DNA of 64,000 nucleotides from Shewanella litorisediminis (GTDB taxonomy: Bacteria > Pseudomonadota > Gammaproteobacteria > Enterobacterales > Shewanellaceae), in assembly GCF_016834455.1 (NCBI RefSeq), contig NZ_CP069213.1:3821501-3885500 (forward strand), in the 5' to 3' direction. Both the position numbers and the translations under genes were made by a program. Shown piece after piece: positions 61,066 through 64,000 of the stretch. The number at the start of each line of letters is the position of its first letter. Position 1 is the stretch's first letter. A model generated the notes under the pieces. That model saw nothing but the letters and a program-made list of their open reading frames with translations, did no database searches and was not told where the DNA came from.

Positions 61066-62220
61066 ATGAAAAAATCACAACTGGCACTGCTGCTGCCACT
61101 GCTCGTGGGCGCCTCTGCCGCCAATGCCATGGAGCTTTACAACGACAACAAAAACAGCCTCGGCCTTACCGGCTGGCTTGGCTTCAATGCCCTCTATGAC
61201 GGCGATGAAACCGCAGTGAACGACAACCTGTCGCAGCTGCGTTTTACCTTCGAGCGGGAAGAGCGCAATGGCTGGCGTGCCTATGCGGTGACCGAATGGG
61301 GCGTGAATATCGTCTCAGGCAATGAAGATCTGGTGATGCAGGGCGGCAAACTGAATGCCGAAAAGAGTGGCGACTTCCTCAATAACCGCCTTGGCTATGT
61401 GGGCCTGTCCCACGACCATTACGGCAGCCTGACCTTCGGCAAACAGTGGGGCGCCTACTATGATGTGGCCGGCACCACAGACCTGCCCAACGTGTTCGCA
61501 GGCTACAGCGTGGGCGCCTACGGCTTTGGCGATGGCGGCCTGACCGGCACCGGCCGCGCCGACAGCGCCTTTTTGTACCGCAACAGCTTTGGCCCCGTTT
61601 CCATCGCGCTGCAATACGCCGCCAAAAACAACGGTGATATCAGCGTGACCGACAGCGACGGCAACCAGATTGACGATGCAGAGCTGAGTTTTGACAACAG
61701 CTACGGCGCCTCTGTGACCTGGGCGGTGACCGATAAATTCAGCCTGCTGGCAGGCATGAACCGCGGCGATATCACAGGCCACATCGGTAACAGCCAAATC
61801 GATGAAGCCAATCAAATCATCGGCATCGGCGCCATGTACGGCAGCTACTACCACTATGCCGACGAGCGCAAGGCCGACGGTCTTTATGTGGGCTTTAATG
61901 CCCACCAAAGTGAAAACAACGAGCAGGTGAATGGCGACCTGTACGATGCCACCGGCGCCGAGCTGATGCTGGCCTGGCAGGCCGACAATGGCTTTGTGCC
62001 CATGGCAGTGCTGACCTATCTCGATTTGGATACCGACGACAGCACCCCCATCACAGGCAACTGGACCCGCCGCTTCGCCATGGTAGGGCTGCACTACAGA
62101 TACAGCCTGGATACCGTGATGTTTTTCGAGGCCAAGCTCGACTTCTCCGACATGGACGACAAGTCGCTGGAAGCATTGGAAGACAACCAGTTTGCGGTGG
62201 GCATTAACTACTTTTTCTGA
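61066..62220 (+). CDS. Outer-membrane porin in the speF-potE operon
   Basis: A 384-residue beta-barrel porin. The signal peptide ends at NAMELYN; the mature start LYNDNKNSLGLTGWLGFN and the constriction-loop segment with LGYVGLSHDHYGSLTFGKQWG are general-porin features, and it ends in an aromatic residue (FAVGINYFF) as needed for Bam assembly. Being cotranscribed with speF-potE suggests it admits ornithine or releases putrescine across the outer membrane, which is inference. A terminator follows. Confidence 0.9.
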   Translation: MKKSQLALLLPLLVGASAANAMELYNDNKNSLGLTGWLGFNALYDGDETAVNDNLSQLRFTFEREERNGWRAYAVTEWGVNIVSGNEDLVMQGGKLNAEKSGDFLNNRLGYVGLSHDHYGSLTFGKQWGAYYDVAGTTDLPNVFAGYSVGAYGFGDGGLTGTGRADSAFLYRNSFGPVSIALQYAAKNNGDISVTDSDGNQIDDAELSFDNSYGASVTWAVTDKFSLLAGMNRGDITGHIGNSQIDEANQIIGIGAMYGSYYHYADERKADGLYVGFNAHQSENNEQVNGDLYDATGAELMLAWQADNGFVPMAVLTYLDLDTDDSTPITGNWTRRFAMVGLHYRYSLDTVMFFEAKLDFSDMDDKSLEALEDNQFAVGINYFF

Positions 62221-62366
62221 TTGCGCTCCTGATCCCGCTACACAAAAAGCGGCGTGATTTACACGCCTTGATGACCGCCACACCCGGGGCAGATTCGCCA
62301 TGAGGCCCCGGGCAACAGCGCCGACCTCCACTTCCACCGGCGCTGCGGTTTGGTCATATCCTCTCG

Positions 62367-62394
62367 CCACGGGGATTTCCCGTGGTGTTTTTTG
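62367..62394 (+). terminator. Terminator of the speF operon
   Basis: CCACGGG (62367-62373) pairs with CCCGTGG (62379-62385) around GATTT, followed by TGTTTTTTG. It separates the porin from the convergent homospermidine synthase. Confidence 0.8.
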
Positions 62395-62406
62395 TGTTAC
62401 CGCCCA

Positions 62407-63822
62407 CTACACCCGCACGTTCTTGAACTGCCAGGCGTAGTCGTCATCCACATCTTCGGGGAAGAGTTCGCCACGCTGATAAAGCGGTGTCCAGTCAGTG
62501 TACTCTCCCACCACGGGCCCAAGATAAGGCCCCATGATCTCAAGGTTGCGGCGATAGTCCATCTCGTCCGACTCCACCACCCCGGCATTGGGGTTTTCCA
62601 GCGCCCAGACGATACCCGCCAGCGCCGCCGAGGTGACCTGCAAACTGGTGGCCCCGTTGAAGGGCGCCAGGGCTCTGGCCTCTTCGATAGACAGCTGCGA
62701 ACCGTACCAGTAGGCATTCTTCTTATGGCCCGCCAGCAGCACCCCAAGCTCGTCCATACCGCTGACAATCTCATCCCGCATCAGCCGCTGACGCGACTGC
62801 ATCTGGAAATTTTTGCCATTGAACTCGTGAAGCGACATCACCGCATCGTCGCAGGGGTGGTAGGCGTAATGACAGGTGGGCCGATACACCAGCTTGCCTT
62901 CCTGCTTGAGGGTAAAAAAATCGGCGATGGAGATGGCTTCGTTGTGGGTGATCAAAAAGCCGTGGAAATGGCCGTAGTTTGGTGTCCAGGTACGGACCTT
63001 CACAGTCGCGCCGGGGCGTTTTAAGTAAATGGCCGCGCCGCAACCCTCTTCGTGGCGGCCACCATCACGGGGGAAGTGTTTCTCGTGGGTGCCCCAACCC
63101 AGCTCGGCGGGTTGGGCACCTTCACTGACAAAACCGTCGCAGGACCAGGTATTCACAAACTCATCCATGGCCTTGGCCTGATGGGCCACCTGGGTATCGC
63201 GCTCGGCGATGTGAATGACCTCGATGTTGAGGTCGTGGGCGAGCTTGGCCCAGTCTTCGCGGCTTTTGGGTTCAATATAGGTGCCGAGAATGTCCTGTTG
63301 CAGGTTCATCAGCGCCTGTTTCACCAGATGGGACACCATGCCGGGGTTGGCCCCCTGGGCCACCACGGCGGTGGGGCCGCCGCGGTATTTGTCTTTGAGT
63401 GCCAGCACCCGCTCCCGCAGGGCATAGTTGGAGCGGGCGGCAAAAGACTTGCTGGGGTCGGTATAGCCACCTGCCCAGGGCTCGATACAGGTATCCAGAT
63501 AACGGGCGCCGCGGGCCTGGCAAAACTCAATCAGGGCGATGGAAGACACATCCACCGACAGATTCACCAAAAAGTCGTTCTTGCCCAACAAGGGCATAAG
63601 TTCACTCTGGTAATTCTTACGGGTCAGGGGCATCTCGATAAAGCGAATACCCAGTTTATCGGCCTCTTCGCGGCCCCTGTCGTCGGCGGTAATGATGCAG
63701 ATGTTTTTGGGAGAGATATCGATATGTCGCAGTATGAGCGGCAGCAGGCCCTGACCTATGCTGCCAAAGCCGACAATCAGGATGCGGCCGGGGGCTTTAA
63801 CGTACTTGATTGGCTGAGTCAT
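62407..63822 (-). CDS. hss: Homospermidine synthase
   Basis: A 471-residue enzyme of the bacterial homospermidine synthase type, making homospermidine from two putrescines (or putrescine and spermidine) with NAD+. A Rossmann motif lies at the N-terminus (ILIVGFGSIGQGLLPLI), followed by YLDTCIEPWAGGY, VAQGANPGMVSHLVKQAL and a long C-terminal domain with PNYGHFHGFLITHNE. Length fits the family (about 475). It is convergent with the speF-potE-porin operon, placing a putrescine-using enzyme beside putrescine synthesis. It starts at ATG 63822 with GGAGG 13 bases upstream. Confidence 0.92.
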   Translation of the reverse strand: MTQPIKYVKAPGRILIVGFGSIGQGLLPLILRHIDISPKNICIITADDRGREEADKLGIRFIEMPLTRKNYQSELMPLLGKNDFLVNLSVDVSSIALIEFCQARGARYLDTCIEPWAGGYTDPSKSFAARSNYALRERVLALKDKYRGGPTAVVAQGANPGMVSHLVKQALMNLQQDILGTYIEPKSREDWAKLAHDLNIEVIHIAERDTQVAHQAKAMDEFVNTWSCDGFVSEGAQPAELGWGTHEKHFPRDGGRHEEGCGAAIYLKRPGATVKVRTWTPNYGHFHGFLITHNEAISIADFFTLKQEGKLVYRPTCHYAYHPCDDAVMSLHEFNGKNFQMQSRQRLMRDEIVSGMDELGVLLAGHKKNAYWYGSQLSIEEARALAPFNGATSLQVTSAALAGIVWALENPNAGVVESDEMDYRRNLEIMGPYLGPVVGEYTDWTPLYQRGELFPEDVDDDYAWQFKNVRV

Positions 63823-63939
63823 GTCGGTGAGAAACCTCCTTCCAGCAATGCCTCAATACCCGAGGCAATGAAATGTTCATCGGATGATGAACGCAACAGA
63901 CGCTGACAGGAGCCAGTTGCAAACCCTGACGTGCTCAGG

Positions 63940-64000
63940 CTACAACCAGCGCCGTACCCTGGCCTTGTACTCAGTAAAGGCATCGCCGAAGCGCGCCGCC
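63940..64000 (-). CDS. C-terminal end of an ICMT/PEMT-like methyltransferase (partial)
   Basis: Only the last 19 codons lie in the window. They read AARFGDAFTEYKARVRRWL and stop. This FG.A...Y...VRRWL ending is typical of isoprenylcysteine carboxyl methyltransferase-like membrane proteins and phospholipid N-methyltransferase homologues. Most of the gene is beyond the right edge, so identification is tentative. Confidence 0.45.
   Translation of the reverse strand, partial: AARFGDAFTEYKARVRRWL

Noticed and set aside
61315..62370. 351-codon open frame antisense to the porin
   Set aside because: Val/Gly/Ala-rich translation without family features; the porin on the other strand is complete with signal peptide and C-terminal phenylalanine.

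Overview
The window looks like about 64 kb of chromosome from a Shewanella-type marine gammaproteobacterium. The evidence is the GntR-prpB-prpC-acnD-prpF order of the methylcitrate locus, the srkA-dsbA pair, homologues of YtfL/PaeA, YihG, ZapB, YtfK, Rof and YgbA, abundant GGDEF/EAL signalling, a GlyGly-CTERM protein and an inducible ornithine decarboxylase locus. Most of the window is GC-rich and densely coded. No rRNA, tRNA, CRISPR array or intact transposase gene was recognised. Species-level assignment is inference.

Layout. 1-13 kb: a polyamine-exporter-like protein (cut by the window edge), three solute-binding proteins, a binding-protein/diguanylate-cyclase pair, comM, a two-component system with a retropepsin-like lipoprotein, two tandem YihG-type acyltransferases and a TudS/DUF523 protein. 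13.5-21.7 kb: the propionate (2-methylcitrate) locus, with two palindromic operator-like sites upstream of its GntR regulator and a partial, rearranged extra copy of the prpF 5' end between acnD and prpF. 22-32.7 kb: a 1494-residue propeller/PAS/GGDEF/EAL protein, ilvE, a 295-bp MITE-like element, a CoA transferase, a GlyGly-CTERM surface protein and a PepSY/response-regulator/PhoQ-like kinase operon.

32.7-37.9 kb is the clear accessory region. An AT-rich island of four genes (a PD-(D/E)XK-like sce7726-type protein, a Beta-family protein, an ImmA/IrrE-type metalloprotease and a two-TM coiled-coil protein) is bracketed by inverted copies of an unusual repeat; a third copy lies 0.7 kb further on. 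Each copy combines short hairpins, mostly 17 nt (7-bp stem, 3-nt loop), whose stem sequences differ while their shape is kept, with a conserved GC-rich core and a larger stem-loop whose stem covaries between copies around a conserved loop. I consider the island plus this repeat family the most likely undescribed system here; a defence or selfish-island role is inference.

37.9-57 kb: envelope and housekeeping genes (DUF3300, subtilase, lipase-like hydrolase, DUF1223, Rof, RidA-like protein, NhaC-type antiporter, ZapB, YtfK, DsbA, SrkA, YgbA, an orphan 7TM protein, an S9 peptidase, a SYLF protein, an acyltransferase-3 and a YkvA protein). 57-63.8 kb: a polyamine locus made of a 34-codon speFL leader peptide, speF, potE and a porin, facing a convergent homospermidine synthase. 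Together these could take up ornithine, make and exchange putrescine, and convert putrescine to homospermidine; the exporter-like gene at the left edge fits the same theme but is about 56 kb away.
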